Origin: Ralstonia sp. ASV6
GTDB taxonomy: Bacteria > Pseudomonadota > Gammaproteobacteria > Burkholderiales > Burkholderiaceae
NCBI RefSeq assembly: GCF_016429285.1
Contig: NZ_JAELUI010000015.1
Coordinates: 1-55,618 of the forward strand
Direction of reading: 5' to 3'
DNA: 55,618 bases
The position numbers and the translations under genes were made by a program. Shown in pieces: positions 16,398 to 28,924 of this stretch; within the stretch, counting starts at the first letter, position 1, and each line of letters begins with the position of its first letter. The notes below the pieces were generated by a model. It did not search any database, was not told the DNA's origin, and worked only from the letters and a program-made list of their open reading frames with translations.

Positions 16398-17522
16398 ATG
16401 CCAAGACCCATTCAGGCCGTCATCCACGGCCCCGCACTTGCCAACAATCTCCAGGTTGCCCGCCGTTATGCCCCGAATTCGCGCGTGTGGGCTGTCGTCA
16501 AGGCCAATGCTTACGGTCACGGTATCGAGCGCGCCTACGAAGGCCTGCGCCAGGCCGATGGTTTCGGGCTGCTCGATCTCGATGAGGCCGTCCGTGTGCG
16601 CCAGCTTGGCTGGCAGGGGCCGGTTCTACTGTTGGAGGGCTTCTTCAAGCCTGAAGACCTCGCCATCGTCGAGCAATATCGTCTGACCACCACCGTCCAC
16701 AGTGAAGACCAGTTGCGCATGCTGGAGTTGGCCCGTCTGAAAGGGCCCATCAGCGTGCAGCTCAAGATCAACACCGGCATGAGCCGCCTCGGCTTCATGC
16801 CTGCGGCTTACCGTGCCGCGTGGGAACGTGCCCGCGCCATCTCCGGCGTCGGCACCATCGTCCACATGACGCATTTTTCCGATGCGGATGGCCCGCGCGG
16901 CATTGAGCACCAGCTCGCTGCCTTCGAGCTGGCTACGCAAGGGTTGCCGGGCGAGGCCTCGCTGTCGAACTCCGCCGCCACGCTGTGGCACCCGAAAGCG
17001 CACCGCGAGTGGGTGCGCCCAGGCGTGATCATGTACGGCGCCTCCCCGACGGGCCTGGCCAGCGACATTGACGGCACGGGCCTCATGCCGGCCATGTCGC
17101 TCAAGAGTGAACTGATCGCCATTCAGGATCTGCTGCCCGGCGACACCATTGGCTATGGCTCGCGCTTTGTCGTAGAGCGCCCGATGCGCATCGGCGTAGT
17201 GGCATGCGGCTATGCAGACGGCTACCCGCGCCATGCTCCGGGTTGGGGTGGCCAGTTCACGCCGGTGCTGGTTGACGGCGTGCGCACGCACACTGTGGGG
17301 CGTGTGTCGATGGACATGATTACCGTCGATCTGTCGGGTCTGCCGAACGCCCGCGTTGGCACGCCCGTCACGCTGTGGGGCGAAGGTCTGCCCATCGATG
17401 ATGTGGCACATGCCGCAGGCACCGTCGGTTATGAGCTGATGTGCGCGGTGGCTCCACGCGTGCCCGTTACCGTTGAGCCGGTTGAAACGGCTGACGCAGG
17501 CGAGCTCGGCAAGGCAGCCTGA
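16398..17522 (+). CDS. alr: Alanine racemase
   Basis: This 374-residue PLP enzyme interconverts L- and D-alanine for peptidoglycan synthesis. The PLP lysine lies in [12 protein letters not shown] (Lys35). The second catalytic tyrosine region is present in [13 protein letters not shown], and the barrel motif in [11 protein letters not shown]. An upstream in-frame start at 16203 would add 65 unrelated residues, so the ATG at 16398, where the homology starts, is used. radA follows after 76 bases on the same strand, and lplT is divergent. An alr-radA pairing with lplT nearby is familiar in betaproteobacteria. Confidence 0.95.
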   Translation: MPRPIQAVIHGPALANNLQVARRYAPNSRVWAVVKANAYGHGIERAYEGLRQADGFGLLDLDEAVRVRQLGWQGPVLLLEGFFKPEDLAIVEQYRLTTTVHSEDQLRMLELARLKGPISVQLKINTGMSRLGFMPAAYRAAWERARAISGVGTIVHMTHFSDADGPRGIEHQLAAFELATQGLPGEASLSNSAATLWHPKAHREWVRPGVIMYGASPTGLASDIDGTGLMPAMSLKSELIAIQDLLPGDTIGYGSRFVVERPMRIGVVACGYADGYPRHAPGWGGQFTPVLVDGVRTHTVGRVSMDMITVDLSGLPNARVGTPVTLWGEGLPIDDVAHAAGTVGYELMCAVAPRVPVTVEPVETADAGELGKAA

Positions 17523-17598
17523 GCGCCGCACCAGGTTACACGAATACGAAGGTCAAGCGGCCGCCCAGCAGGCGTAGCGGCCGCAAGCAGGGGGTTGT

Positions 17599-18969
17599 TT
17601 GGCCAAAAGCAAGACGGTCTATACGTGCACCGAGTGCGGTGGCACGGCGCCGAAATGGGCGGGACAGTGCCCGCATTGCCAGCAATGGAACACGCTGGTG
17701 GAAACCGTAGCGCAGCCGACGTCCGGCGCGGGTGCGCGTTTTCAGTCGTTGGCATCGAGCGCGACGGTACGCAAGCTGTCGGAGATCGACGCAGAAGACG
17801 TACCGCGCTTCTCCAGCGGTATCGATGAGTTTGACCGCGTGCTGGGCGGCGGCCTAGTAGGCGGCGGCGTGGTGCTGATCGGCGGCGATCCGGGCATCGG
17901 CAAGTCGACGCTCCTGCTGCAGGCGCTGTCCAACCTGTCGGCCTCGCGCCGTGTGCTGTATGTGAGCGGTGAAGAGTCTGGTTCGCAGATTGCACTGCGT
18001 GCGCACCGTCTCGGCATCGATAGCCAGAATCTGGCGTTGCTGGCAGAGATTCAACTTGAACGCATCCAGGCGACCATCGAGACGGAAAAGCCCGAAGTCG
18101 TCGTTATCGATTCCATTCAGACGCTGTATTCGGAGGCGTTGACCTCCGCGCCGGGCTCCGTGGCCCAGGTGCGCGAATGCGCGGCACAACTCACCCGTAT
18201 TGCCAAGCGGCTGGACGTGACTACCATCCTGGTCGGCCATGTGACCAAGGAGGGCGCATTGGCGGGCCCGCGCGTGCTGGAGCACATCGTCGATACGGTG
18301 CTGTATTTCGAGGGCGATACGCATTCGTCCTACCGGCTGGTGCGCGCGTTCAAGAACCGCTTTGGCGCCGTCAACGAGCTGGGCGTGTTTGCGATGACGG
18401 AGAAGGGCTTGCGCGGCGTGGCGAATCCGTCGGCGCTGTTTCTGTCGCAGCATGAACAGGTGGTGCCAGGCTCATGCGTGCTGGTAACGCAAGAGGGCAC
18501 GCGGCCGCTGCTGGTGGAAATCCAGGCGCTGGTAGATACAGCCAATGTGCCGAACCCGCGCCGCTTGGCGGTGGGTCTGGAACAGAACCGTCTGGCGATG
18601 CTGCTGGCGGTTCTGCATCGCCACGCGGGCATCGCGTGCTTTGATCAGGACGTGTTCCTCAATGCCGTGGGCGGGGTAAAGATCACCGAGCCGGCGGCGG
18701 ATTTGGCGGTGCTGCTGGCGATCCATTCGTCGATGCGCAACAAGCCGCTGCCGCGTGGGCTGGTGGTGTTTGGTGAGATCGGTCTGGCGGGTGAGATTCG
18801 TCCCACACCGCGCGGCCAGGAGCGGTTGAAGGAGGCGGCCAAACTGGGTTTTTCGATTGCTGTCATCCCAAAATCGAATGCACCCAAGCAGCCGATCGAC
18901 GGGCTGGAGGTGATTGCCGTTGAGCGCATTGAACAGGCGATTGATCGTGTGCGGGCGCTGGAAGCCTGA
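17599..18969 (+). CDS. radA: DNA repair protein RadA (branch-migration helicase)
   Basis: This 456-residue protein processes recombination intermediates together with RecA. It has an N-terminal zinc finger CTECGGTAPKWAGQCPHCQQW and the Walker A motif GGDPGIGKST at about residue 97. The RadA-specific KNRFG motif (FKNRFGAVNELGVF) comes next, and a C-terminal Lon-protease-like domain follows from about 290. The start codon is TTG at 17599, preceded by a GGGG stretch. It gives the family N-terminus AKSKTVYTCTECGG, and no ATG is available at that position. It is probably co-transcribed with alr. Confidence 0.95.
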   Translation: MAKSKTVYTCTECGGTAPKWAGQCPHCQQWNTLVETVAQPTSGAGARFQSLASSATVRKLSEIDAEDVPRFSSGIDEFDRVLGGGLVGGGVVLIGGDPGIGKSTLLLQALSNLSASRRVLYVSGEESGSQIALRAHRLGIDSQNLALLAEIQLERIQATIETEKPEVVVIDSIQTLYSEALTSAPGSVAQVRECAAQLTRIAKRLDVTTILVGHVTKEGALAGPRVLEHIVDTVLYFEGDTHSSYRLVRAFKNRFGAVNELGVFAMTEKGLRGVANPSALFLSQHEQVVPGSCVLVTQEGTRPLLVEIQALVDTANVPNPRRLAVGLEQNRLAMLLAVLHRHAGIACFDQDVFLNAVGGVKITEPAADLAVLLAIHSSMRNKPLPRGLVVFGEIGLAGEIRPTPRGQERLKEAAKLGFSIAVIPKSNAPKQPIDGLEVIAVERIEQAIDRVRALEA

Positions 18970-19082
18970 TCCTTCAAAAATTCGCAACGATGTCGCTCGC
19001 ACCATTTGAAAATGCACGTGCCGTTGCAATGCGATAATCCGCCAACTTTTCTCTACGATCTTTCTCCTGATCTGACGCCGCC

Positions 19083-19562
19083 ATGCAAGCCAATTCGCGC
19101 GCCTTTTTCCTGCTGATTGCCGTGATCTCCTTCGGGGTGGTCGGCTATGCGCTGTACCTGCAGCACGTAGAGGGGCTGCAGCCGTGTCCGCTGTGCATCC
19201 TGCAGCGGTTTGCGTTCCTCGGCATTGGGGTGTTTTCGCTGCTGGCGGCGTTGTCGTCTGCCACGCGGCTGCTGTGGCACGGACTGGGAATGCTGTCCGG
19301 GCTGGCCGGCCTCTGCGTGGCGGGGTACCACGTGTCGCTGCTGCTGAATCCGAAGGCAACGTGCGGTATTGACCCGATCGAAAACTGGGTCAACGCGCTG
19401 CCCACAGCCAAATGGCTGCCGCAGGTGTTCGAAGCAGATGGCCTGTGCGTCGGGCCGATGCCGCCGGTCTTTGGCGTGTCGGTGCCGGTGTGGTCGCTGA
19501 TCTGGCTAGTGATTCTGTCGCTGACGCTGGTCGTGACGATGATTCGTCGCGAGCGTCGCTAA
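19083..19562 (+). CDS. dsbB: Disulfide bond formation protein B
   Basis: This 159-residue inner-membrane protein reoxidises DsbA with quinone. Four hydrophobic helices are seen. The two redox pairs are Cys35-Cys38 in QPCPLC and Cys94-Cys122 (ATCGID ... DGLCVG), spaced as in DsbB. The ATG at 19083 gives a short N-terminus and the first helix directly. A DUF523 gene follows 16 bases later on the same strand. The DsbA partner is not in the window. Confidence 0.95.
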   Translation: MQANSRAFFLLIAVISFGVVGYALYLQHVEGLQPCPLCILQRFAFLGIGVFSLLAALSSATRLLWHGLGMLSGLAGLCVAGYHVSLLLNPKATCGIDPIENWVNALPTAKWLPQVFEADGLCVGPMPPVFGVSVPVWSLIWLVILSLTLVVTMIRRERR

Positions 19563-19578
19563 ACCGGAGCGATCGACC

Positions 19579-20094
19579 GTGCAACGTGTCCTCGTCAGCG
19601 CGTGTCTGCTGGGCCAGCCGGTGCGCTATGACGGCGGTACGGTTGTCACCGAAGGCGGCATCCTGGCACGTTGGCAGATGGAAGGGCGCATCGTGCCGAT
19701 GTGCCCAGAGATGGCCGGCGGTTTGCCAGTGCCGCGATTGCCGGCGGAAATCCATGGCGAGGGTGGCGGCGCTGCGGTTCTACGCGGGGCCGCCCGCGTG
19801 GTCGAGCACCACGGCCATGATGTGACGGATGCCTTTGTGCAGGGCGCGCAACGAGCCCTGGAGGCGGCGCGGGAAGCTGGCGTGCAGGTCGCCGTGCTGA
19901 CCGAGCGCAGCCCTTCCTGCGGCTCCACGTTTCTCTACGACGGTACGTTCTCCAGCCAACTGCAACCCGGTGAAGGCGTGACCGCGGCGCTGCTGCGCCA
20001 GCACGGTATCCGCGTGTTCAGTCAACACCAGTTGGAAGAGGCAGCGCATCTGCTCGATGCGCTGGACCGTGCCGATTCAGTCGGCAAATCGTAG
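19579..20094 (+). CDS. DUF523 family protein (YbbK-like)
   Basis: This 171-residue protein starts with the family hallmark QRVLVSACLLGQPVRYDGG and contains CPEMAGGLPVPR and ERSPSCGS. The invariant cysteines of these motifs suggest a metal, iron-sulphur or thiol role. The function is not established. The start is GTG at 19579, preceded by CGGAGC. The gene follows dsbB closely. Its last 18 bases overlap the 3' end of the convergent CoA-transferase-family gene. Confidence 0.88.
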   Translation: MQRVLVSACLLGQPVRYDGGTVVTEGGILARWQMEGRIVPMCPEMAGGLPVPRLPAEIHGEGGGAAVLRGAARVVEHHGHDVTDAFVQGAQRALEAAREAGVQVAVLTERSPSCGSTFLYDGTFSSQLQPGEGVTAALLRQHGIRVFSQHQLEEAAHLLDALDRADSVGKS

Positions 20095-21195
20095 CGGCAA
20101 GGCGAGCTGCACAGGCTCGCCGTTCTCCTTCACCACGCTGTTGCGCTCGGTAAAGAGCGGATGCTGCAGGGCTTCCTCCATGCGCAGCACGGGCGTGACA
20201 CAGCAATCGGCATCGGCAAAACGCGCTGTCCACTCAGCCTGTGTGGCGCTCAGGAACAGTGCGGCGAGTTCATCGTGGATGGCGCGTGCATCCTCACCGC
20301 CGACGCGCTGGCCGAGTGCCCAGTGCTTGTCTTTCCATTCGGGCTTGTCGAGCACATCGCACATTGTCTGCCAGAACTTCAGTTCGAGCGCGCCAACGGC
20401 CATGAAGCGATCATCTGCCGTGCGGTAGACGCCGTAGCACGGCACGCCGCCGTTGAGTAGATCCGCACCGGCCCGGCTCGCCTTGCCGCGCGTGCCGACG
20501 GCAAAGAACGCCATCAGGTTGTGCGCGAACACTGAGTCCGCCATCGACACGTCGACATAGCGGCCACGGCCGGTGGCGCGAGCATCCACCAGCGCGGCCA
20601 GGATGCCGACCACTGCCGTCAGTGCGCCGCCCAGCAGGTCGCCGATCTGCACGTTCGGGACGATGGGCGTGCCGTCCGCGCTGGCCAACTGGTCCAGCAT
20701 GCCCGCATAGCCGACGTAGTTGATGTCATGGCCCGCTGCCTGTGCGAGCGGGCCGTCCTGGCCGTAGCCGCTGATGGAGCACATCACCAGCGCCGGGTTG
20801 GCGGCGCGCAGCGTCTCCCAGCCGACGCCGAGGCGCGCCATGACGCCGGGGCGGAAGCTCTCGATCAGTACATCGGCATGGCGCACGAGTTCGATGAGGG
20901 ATTCGCGGTCTTCGGCAAGCTTCAGGTCGAGCCGCATTTCGGTCTTACCGCGATTGAGTGAGCGGAAGAACAGGCTCGGGCGTTCGGCTGCGCGGTCGGC
21001 GGGCGAGCGCATCATGTCGCGGGCGTAGTCGCCGGGGCCGGGGTCCTCGATCTTGATGATCTCGGCACCGAGATCGGCCAAGTGGCGCGTGGCGGCAGGG
21101 CCCGGCAGCAGGCGCGTGAGATCGAGCACGCGCACGCCGGCCAGCGGCTGGCGGGTGGAGCTGGCGGTGGCGGTGTCCGGCGACGGGGTTCTCAT
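20077..21195 (-). CDS. CaiB/BaiF family protein, alpha-methylacyl-CoA racemase-like
   Basis: This 372-residue protein is a family III CoA-transferase fold. The N-terminal signature reads LAGVRVLDLTRLLPGPAATRHLADLGAEIIKIEDPGPGDYAR. The motif GYGQDGPLAQAAGHDINYVGYAGML, with His and Asp in GHDINY, is that of alpha-methylacyl-CoA racemases rather than formyl-CoA transferases. Racemases epimerise 2-methyl-branched acyl-CoAs. The frame opens with two TTG codons, but the ATG at 21195, eight bases after AGGAGA, is the better start. It lies 44 bases after the yheS stop on the same strand. Confidence 0.88.
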   Translation of the reverse strand: MRTPSPDTATASSTRQPLAGVRVLDLTRLLPGPAATRHLADLGAEIIKIEDPGPGDYARDMMRSPADRAAERPSLFFRSLNRGKTEMRLDLKLAEDRESLIELVRHADVLIESFRPGVMARLGVGWETLRAANPALVMCSISGYGQDGPLAQAAGHDINYVGYAGMLDQLASADGTPIVPNVQIGDLLGGALTAVVGILAALVDARATGRGRYVDVSMADSVFAHNLMAFFAVGTRGKASRAGADLLNGGVPCYGVYRTADDRFMAVGALELKFWQTMCDVLDKPEWKDKHWALGQRVGGEDARAIHDELAALFLSATQAEWTARFADADCCVTPVLRMEEALQHPLFTERNSVVKENGEPVQLALPLRFAD

Positions 21196-21239
21196 CAACA
21201 AGGTCTCCTAGGCCGGACGCCAGCGCGGACGTGCCGGAT

Positions 21240-23177
<1,938 letters not shown>

Positions 23178-23359
23178 GAAAAACTGCGCTTAGGACAATC
23201 GAAGAAGGGAGGGATTGTAGCGTGCTGCGGCGCACGATTCTGGCGCACCCTGCGCGTTTGGACAGGTGCATCGCACCATGAGGCAGCGGTGCCGGCCCGC
23301 AATCTGTGCACGCACTTTGGACCTAGGGAAAACCATAGGCCTTCGTGAAAGTTTTTTTC

Positions 23360-23405
23360 TTTACACGGTCGATTCGTGAAAATACATTTACACAAAATTT
23401 TCACG
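23360..23405 (+). promoter_or_regulatory. Promoter and overlapping operator of the peptide operon
   Basis: TTTACA (23360-23365) and TACATT (23383-23388) stand 17 bases apart, a good sigma-70 promoter about 30 bases before the regulator start. CGTGAAAAT (23375-23383) and ATTTTCACG (23397-23405) form a perfect 9-bp inverted repeat that straddles the -10 and the expected start site. A further CGTGAAA half-site lies at 23344-23350, and TTTACAC is repeated at 23360 and 23387. This is the layout of an autorepressed operon. Confidence 0.65.
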
Positions 23406-23415
23406 GCCCAGAACG

Positions 23416-24408
23416 ATGGCGAAATCCACCAGCAAGCGTACGGATGTGTCGAAAGGCGCATTTGCTGCCGAAGCGACGGTCTCCGACCGCATTGCGGCCA
23501 CGCTGGCTACGCTCACGCCCGCGCACCAGCGCATGGCGGAATATGTGCTGGCGAACCCGTTTCGTGCAGCCACCATGCGCATCGACGAATTTGCCGCCGC
23601 GGTGGAGATGTCGATTGCTACGGCCAACCGCTTTGCGCTGGCGCTGGGTTTTGACGGCTATCCGCAGTTCCGCGCGGGGCTGCTGCGCGGCTTTGAGGCA
23701 ACGCTCGCACCGGTAGAGAAGCTGCGCCATGAACTGGCGCGTCCGGCCACCAGCGCGGAGATCTTTGCCGCGTCGCTTAACGAAGACATTGCCAACCTGG
23801 ATGCCACGCGCCGCATGCTCGACCCCGCGGCCTGTGAGCGTGCGGTGGACGCCATTCTGGGCGCCCAGCGCATCTACGTGATGGGCTTTGGTGCGAGTGG
23901 CTATCTGGCGGGCTTGCTGCGCCACGGGCTGGATCTGTATTGCGACACGGTGATCTCCGTTTCGCAGCCGGGTGGGGCGTCGGATGCGGCGCGCCAACTG
24001 CGCAAGATCGGGCAGAAGGATCTGCTGATCGCCATCGCTTTCCCGCGCTATGCGGCGGACACGATCACCCTGGCCAAGCAGGCCGGCGATCAGGGGTGCC
24101 AGGTGCTGGCACTGACGGACGGTCCCACCTCGCCACTGGCACCGTTGGCCGACATCGCGCTGTATGCGCGTCCGGAGCGGCAGTTCTCGGCCACGTCCGA
24201 CACGGCGGCTGTGGCGCTGTTCGAAGCGCTGTGCGGGGCGGTGGCACACCGGTCTGCGCATTCGCTGGAATCGGCCGAGCGCCTGACTGAATTTGTGCTG
24301 CCGTGGCTGCATACCGGCCAGGCTCCGCGCGCCAATGCTGCGCAAGGCAACGACGCGGCCAACGCCCCCACCACTCGACGCGGCCGCAAGCGCGCCGCTG
24401 AAAACTGA
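23416..24408 (+). CDS. RpiR/MurR-family transcriptional regulator with SIS domain
   Basis: This 330-residue regulator has an N-terminal RpiR helix-turn-helix (about 20-95: VSDRIAATLATLTPAHQRMAEYVLANPFRAATMRIDEFAAAVEMSIATANRFALALGFDGYPQFR). A SIS sugar-phosphate-binding domain follows (about 145-280: RIYVMGFGASGYLAGLLRHGL ... DLLIAIAFPRYAADTITLAKQAGDQGCQVLALTD). It ends in a basic tail (RRGRKRAAEN). It is the first gene of the iaaA-gsiABCD-peptidase operon, 17 bases before iaaA. The inverted repeat just upstream suggests autoregulation. The SIS domain hints at a phosphosugar or amino-sugar effector; in MurR that is MurNAc-6-phosphate. The effector here is unknown. Confidence 0.9.
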   Translation: MAKSTSKRTDVSKGAFAAEATVSDRIAATLATLTPAHQRMAEYVLANPFRAATMRIDEFAAAVEMSIATANRFALALGFDGYPQFRAGLLRGFEATLAPVEKLRHELARPATSAEIFAASLNEDIANLDATRRMLDPAACERAVDAILGAQRIYVMGFGASGYLAGLLRHGLDLYCDTVISVSQPGGASDAARQLRKIGQKDLLIAIAFPRYAADTITLAKQAGDQGCQVLALTDGPTSPLAPLADIALYARPERQFSATSDTAAVALFEALCGAVAHRSAHSLESAERLTEFVLPWLHTGQAPRANAAQGNDAANAPTTRRGRKRAAEN

Positions 24409-24425
24409 TTTTCACCGAGCCACGC

Positions 24426-25388
24426 ATGACCACGCCCATTCTTGCCATCCACGGTGGCGCCGGCACCATCACCCGCACGGCCATGAGCGCCGATAAGGAA
24501 GCCGCTTACCAGCAAGCACTCAACGACATCCTGGCAGCCGGCCAGCGCATCCTCGTTGATGGCGGCAGCGCGCTCGACGCCGTGACCGAAGCCGTGCGCC
24601 TGCTCGAAGAGTGCCCGCTGTTCAATGCCGGCAAGGGCGCCGTGCTGACCAGCGCCGGTACGTATGAACTCGATGCGTCGATCATGGACGGCGCCACGCT
24701 GGCCGCTGGCGCAGTGACATGCGTCAAGCGCCTGCGCAACCCGATCCTGGCCGCCCGCGCCGTGATGGAGCGCAGCGAGCACGTGCTGTTCACCTCCGAG
24801 GGCGCCGAAGCCTTCGCGCAGGCGCAGGGCCTCGAATTCGTTGAGCCCGACTACTACTACACCGAAGCGCGCTATGCCCAATGGCAGCGCGCCCGGCAGC
24901 AAGACGGCATGGCGCTGCTCGACCACGATGCAGCATCGCTCATGGCCAAGGAAAACGCGCCTATCGACCCAGACAACAAGTTCGGTACCGTGGGCGCCGT
25001 GGCGTGTGACGCGCAGGGCCGGCTGGCAGCCGCCACCTCCACCGGTGGTGTCACCAACAAGAAAGTTGGCCGCGTGGGCGATACGCCCATCGTCGGCGCG
25101 GGTTGTTTCGCCAACAACGTGGCCGCTGTGTCGTGCACCGGCACGGGCGAGATGTTCATCCGGGCCGTGGCCGCTTACGACGTGGCCGCACAGATGGAAT
25201 ACGCCGGCAAGTCGCTGGCCGACGCGAGCGACGACGTGGTCATGCGCAAGCTGATGGCCATCAACGGCCGCGGCGGGCTGATTGCCGTGGATGCGCAGGG
25301 CAACGTCGCCTTGCCGTTCAATACCGAAGGGATGTACCGCGGGTTCGCACGCGGCGCGCAAGCGCCTGTCGTGTCGATCTATCGGTAA
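24426..25388 (+). CDS. iaaA: Isoaspartyl peptidase / L-asparaginase (Ntn-hydrolase)
   Basis: This 320-residue plant-type asparaginase cleaves isoaspartyl (beta-aspartyl) dipeptides. The N-terminus [11 protein letters not shown] and the motif [25 protein letters not shown] are characteristic. The precursor is expected to cut itself before Thr188 in NKFGTVGAV, freeing the nucleophile. The following [22 protein letters not shown] forms the active-site wall. In E. coli the same gene precedes gsiABCD, as here. Location is probably cytosolic, since no signal peptide is seen. GsiA begins 34 bases downstream. Confidence 0.95.
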   Translation: MTTPILAIHGGAGTITRTAMSADKEAAYQQALNDILAAGQRILVDGGSALDAVTEAVRLLEECPLFNAGKGAVLTSAGTYELDASIMDGATLAAGAVTCVKRLRNPILAARAVMERSEHVLFTSEGAEAFAQAQGLEFVEPDYYYTEARYAQWQRARQQDGMALLDHDAASLMAKENAPIDPDNKFGTVGAVACDAQGRLAAATSTGGVTNKKVGRVGDTPIVGAGCFANNVAAVSCTGTGEMFIRAVAAYDVAAQMEYAGKSLADASDDVVMRKLMAINGRGGLIAVDAQGNVALPFNTEGMYRGFARGAQAPVVSIYR

Positions 25389-25422
25389 GAAGCAGCTAAG
25401 CAGGTCAAGCAGGAGATTTGTC

Positions 25423-27303
25423 GTGACAGCAGCCAAACAGCACAGCGCCATTGCGATGCCGGATCAGCGCATCGTGCAGGTGCAGGACCTGAGCGTGCGC
25501 TTTGCCACCTCCGAGCGCGTGGTCGACGCGGTGCGCAACCTGTCGTTCCATGTGGACCGCGGCGAGACGCTGGCCGTGGTGGGTGAATCGGGTTCGGGCA
25601 AGTCGGTCACATCGCTGGCGCTGATGCGGCTGGTGGAGCACGGTGGCGGCAAGATCGTTGGCGGGCAGATGCACCTGCGCCGCCGCAGCGGCGAGGTGCT
25701 GGACCTGGCGAACGCCAGCCAGTCAGCCATGCGCGGCGTGCGCGGTGCCGATATCGCGATGATCTTCCAGGAGCCGATGACCTCGCTCAACCCGGTGTTT
25801 ACCGTGGGCGAGCAGATTGCCGAGTCGATCCGCCTGCACCAGGGTAAGCCCGCCGGCGAGGCCAAGGCCGAGGCGCTGCGCATGCTTGAGCTGGTGCGCA
25901 TTCCGGAAGCGCGCAACGTGCTGGGGCGTTATCCGCATCAACTGTCGGGTGGCATGCGCCAGCGTGTGATGATTGCGATGGCGCTGTCGTGCAAGCCGTC
26001 GTTGCTGATTGCAGATGAGCCGACCACCGCGCTGGACGTGACCATCCAGGCCGAAATCCTGCAACTGATCCGCGCGCTGCAGCAGGAGCTGCACATGGCC
26101 GTGGTGTTCATCACGCACGACATGGGTGTGGTGGCCGAAGTCGCCGACCGCGTGCTCGTCATGTACAAGGGCGACCGCGTGGAAGAAGGCCCGTCGGCCA
26201 CCGTGTTTGCGCAGCCTGCGCATCCATACACGCGTGCGCTGTTGTCGGCCGTGCCACGTTTGGGCTCGATGGCGGGCACGGATGGTCCGGCGCGTTTTCC
26301 GCTGATGCGCGTGGATGGCACTGACATGGCGGTCGACACCACGCCGCAGCCGGCCGCGTCGCATGACGTACAACCCATTCTGCGCGTGCGAGACTTGGTC
26401 ACGCGCTTTGACGTGCCCACGGGCATCTTCGGCCGCGTCACGCGCCGGGTGCATGCGGTGGAACAGGTCAGTTTTGATCTCTACCCTGGTGAGACGCTGG
26501 CACTGGTCGGCGAATCGGGCTGCGGCAAGTCGACGACGGGACGGTCGCTCTTGCGTCTGGTGGATAGCCAGAGCGGCAGCATTGAATTTGCCGGCCAGAA
26601 CATCGGCGAGTTGAAGGGGCACGCGCTCCAGACGCTGCGCCGGAACATCCAGTTCATCTTCCAGGACCCATTCGCCTCGCTGGACCCGCGCGTGCCGGTC
26701 GGCTACTCCATCATGGAACCGCTGCTGGTGCACAAGGTGGCCTCCGGCAAGGAGGCACAGCAACGTGTGGAGTGGCTGCTCGACAAGGTGGGCCTGCAGG
26801 CCGCGCACGCCTCGCGCTATCCGCACGAGTTCTCGGGCGGGCAGCGTCAGCGCATCTGCATTGCGCGCGCGCTGGCGTTGAACCCGAAGGTGGTGATTGC
26901 CGATGAGTCGGTGTCCGCGCTGGATGTGTCCATTCAAGCGCAGATCGTCAACCTGATGCTCGATTTGCAGAAGGAATTTGGCGTCGCCTTCCTGTTCATC
27001 TCACACGACATGGCGGTGGTGGAGCGCATCAGCCACCGCGTGGCGGTGATGTACCTGGGCCAGATCGTCGAGATCGGCCCGCGCCGCGCGATCTTCGAGA
27101 GCCCGCAGCACCCGTACACCAAGAAGCTGATGTCAGCCGTGCCGATTGCGGACCCGGCACGCCGCCATCTGAAGCGCGAGCTCTCCACGCACGAAATCCC
27201 CAGCCCTATCCGTGCCATTGGCGATATGCCGGTGGTGCAACCGTTGGTGCAAGTGGCGCCAGACCACTTTGTTGCCCGCCATTCGATTGGCGGCGCGTAT
27301 TGA
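25423..27303 (+). CDS. gsiA: Glutathione/peptide ABC importer, fused ATPase GsiA
   Basis: This 626-residue protein carries two ABC ATPase domains in one chain. The first has Walker A GESGSGKS and signature [15 protein letters not shown]. The second has GESGCGKST and [38 protein letters not shown]. Each ends with an oligopeptide-type (OppD/OppF) C-terminal segment containing [12 protein letters not shown] and [12 protein letters not shown]. The frame opens at 25282 inside iaaA, but GTG at 25423, six bases after AGGAGA, is the better start and gives the E. coli GsiA length. Its stop overlaps the out-of-frame upstream part of the gsiB frame. Confidence 0.93.
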   Translation: MTAAKQHSAIAMPDQRIVQVQDLSVRFATSERVVDAVRNLSFHVDRGETLAVVGESGSGKSVTSLALMRLVEHGGGKIVGGQMHLRRRSGEVLDLANASQSAMRGVRGADIAMIFQEPMTSLNPVFTVGEQIAESIRLHQGKPAGEAKAEALRMLELVRIPEARNVLGRYPHQLSGGMRQRVMIAMALSCKPSLLIADEPTTALDVTIQAEILQLIRALQQELHMAVVFITHDMGVVAEVADRVLVMYKGDRVEEGPSATVFAQPAHPYTRALLSAVPRLGSMAGTDGPARFPLMRVDGTDMAVDTTPQPAASHDVQPILRVRDLVTRFDVPTGIFGRVTRRVHAVEQVSFDLYPGETLALVGESGCGKSTTGRSLLRLVDSQSGSIEFAGQNIGELKGHALQTLRRNIQFIFQDPFASLDPRVPVGYSIMEPLLVHKVASGKEAQQRVEWLLDKVGLQAAHASRYPHEFSGGQRQRICIARALALNPKVVIADESVSALDVSIQAQIVNLMLDLQKEFGVAFLFISHDMAVVERISHRVAVMYLGQIVEIGPRRAIFESPQHPYTKKLMSAVPIADPARRHLKRELSTHEIPSPIRAIGDMPVVQPLVQVAPDHFVARHSIGGAY

Positions 27304-27353
27304 AAGCAGTGACGAACGCAGTGAAGTCAGAAACTTCTTTGAGGAGGAAGGAC

Positions 27354-28907
27354 ATGTTCAATCGATTTGCATTCGCTCCACGCGCAGCGATGGTTGCCAG
27401 CGGCCTGGCCCTGGCGGCATTCACCATGCCGGCCTTTGCCGCCAAGGACGCCGTGATGGCGGTCTACTCGACCTTCACCACGATGGACCCGTACGACGCC
27501 AACGACACGCTGTCGTTCAGCGCGGCCAAGTCGTTCTATCAAGGCCTGTTCGGCTTCGACAAGGACATGAAGCTGGTCAACGTGCTGTGCGACAGCTACG
27601 AAGTCAGCAAGGACGGTTTGGTCTACACGTTCAAGCTGCACAAGGGCGTGAAGTTCCACGACGGCACCACGTTTGACGCCAACGCCGTCAAGGCCAACCT
27701 TGACCGCGTGACCGACCCGGCCAACAAGCTCAAGCGCTTCGTGCTGTTCAACCGGGTGGCCAAGACCGAGGTGGTGGACCCGTACACCGCGCGCGTGACG
27801 CTCAAGGAGCCGTTCTCGCCGTTCATCAACGTGCTGGCGCACCCGTCGGCGGCGATGATCTCGCCCACCGCGCTTAAAAAATATGGCAAGGACATCGCTT
27901 TCCATCCGGTCGGCACCGGCCCGTTCGAGTTTGTCGAGTGGAAGCAGACCGACTACCTGAAGGGCAAGAAGTTTGACGGCTACTGGAAGCACGGCCTGCC
28001 GAAGATCGACACCATCACCTGGAAGCCGGTGGTCGACAACAACACCCGCGCCACCGTCATGCAAACGGGCGAAGCGGACTTCGCCTTCACCATTCCGTTT
28101 GAGCAGGCAGCCGTGCTCAAGGGCAACGCGAAGGTGGACCTGATTGCCGCGCCGTCGATCATCCAGCGTTATGTCAGCTTCAACACCCACGTGAAGCCGT
28201 TCGACAACCCGAAGGTGCGTCAGGCCATCAACTACGCCATCAACAAGGACGCGCTGACCAAGGTGGCCTTCTCGGGCTATGCCGTGCCGGCTGAAGGCGT
28301 GGTGCCTTCGGGCGTGGATTACGCCGTCAAGCTGGGCCCGTGGCCTTACAACCCGGCCAAGGCGAAAGAGCTGCTGAAGGAAGCGGGCTACCCGAACGGC
28401 TTTGAGACGCAACTGTGGTCGGCATACAACCACACCACTGCGCAGAAGATCATCCAGTTCGTGCAGCAGCAGCTTGCGCAAGTCGGCATCAAGGCGTCGG
28501 TGCTGGCGCTGGAAGCCGGCCAGCGCGTCGAGCGCGTGGAAAGCGTGCCGACCCCGGATCAGGCAGGCGTGCGCATGTACTACACGGGCTGGTCGTCGTC
28601 GACGGGCGAATCCGACTGGGCGCTGCGTCCGCTGCTGGCTTCCGAAGCCATGCCGCCCAAGTCGTTCAACACCGCGTACTACAAGAACGACCAGGTCGAC
28701 GCCGACATCGCCGGTGCCCTGCGCACGACCGACCGCGCCGAGAAGTCCAAGCTCTACACCGATGCACAGAAGCGTATCTGGGAAGACGCACCCTGGGCCT
28801 TCCTGGTGACGGAAAAGATCGTCTACGCACGTTCCAAGCGCCTGTCGGGCGCCTACGTGGCACCGGACGGCTCGTTCAGCTTCGACGACATCGACATCAA
28901 GCAGTAA
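27354..28907 (+). CDS. gsiB: Periplasmic peptide/glutathione-binding protein GsiB
   Basis: This 517-residue solute-binding protein belongs to family 5. The signal peptide ([29 protein letters not shown]) ends near residue 29 with an Ala-x-Ala site. The mature protein shows [34 protein letters not shown] and the family signature [15 protein letters not shown]. It delivers substrate to GsiC/GsiD. The ATG at 27354 follows GAGGAGGAAGGAC, the strongest ribosome-binding site in the operon, as fits the most abundant component. A GC-rich stem-loop just downstream may protect its message. The ligand could be glutathione or another short peptide. Confidence 0.93.
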   Translation: MFNRFAFAPRAAMVASGLALAAFTMPAFAAKDAVMAVYSTFTTMDPYDANDTLSFSAAKSFYQGLFGFDKDMKLVNVLCDSYEVSKDGLVYTFKLHKGVKFHDGTTFDANAVKANLDRVTDPANKLKRFVLFNRVAKTEVVDPYTARVTLKEPFSPFINVLAHPSAAMISPTALKKYGKDIAFHPVGTGPFEFVEWKQTDYLKGKKFDGYWKHGLPKIDTITWKPVVDNNTRATVMQTGEADFAFTIPFEQAAVLKGNAKVDLIAAPSIIQRYVSFNTHVKPFDNPKVRQAINYAINKDALTKVAFSGYAVPAEGVVPSGVDYAVKLGPWPYNPAKAKELLKEAGYPNGFETQLWSAYNHTTAQKIIQFVQQQLAQVGIKASVLALEAGQRVERVESVPTPDQAGVRMYYTGWSSSTGESDWALRPLLASEAMPPKSFNTAYYKNDQVDADIAGALRTTDRAEKSKLYTDAQKRIWEDAPWAFLVTEKIVYARSKRLSGAYVAPDGSFSFDDIDIKQ

Positions 28908-28924
28908 GCCTTATTGCTGTACCG

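Noticed and set aside
17557-17584. Two GCGGCCGC elements between alr and radA as a terminator
   Set aside because: They can form a stem, but no T-run follows and radA starts 14 bases later. Read-through from alr is more likely.
20077-20094. Overlap of the DUF523 and CaiB-family genes as a sign of mis-annotation
   Set aside because: The overlap is only 18 bases, tail to tail, and both proteins keep family-like C-termini. Small convergent overlaps are common.
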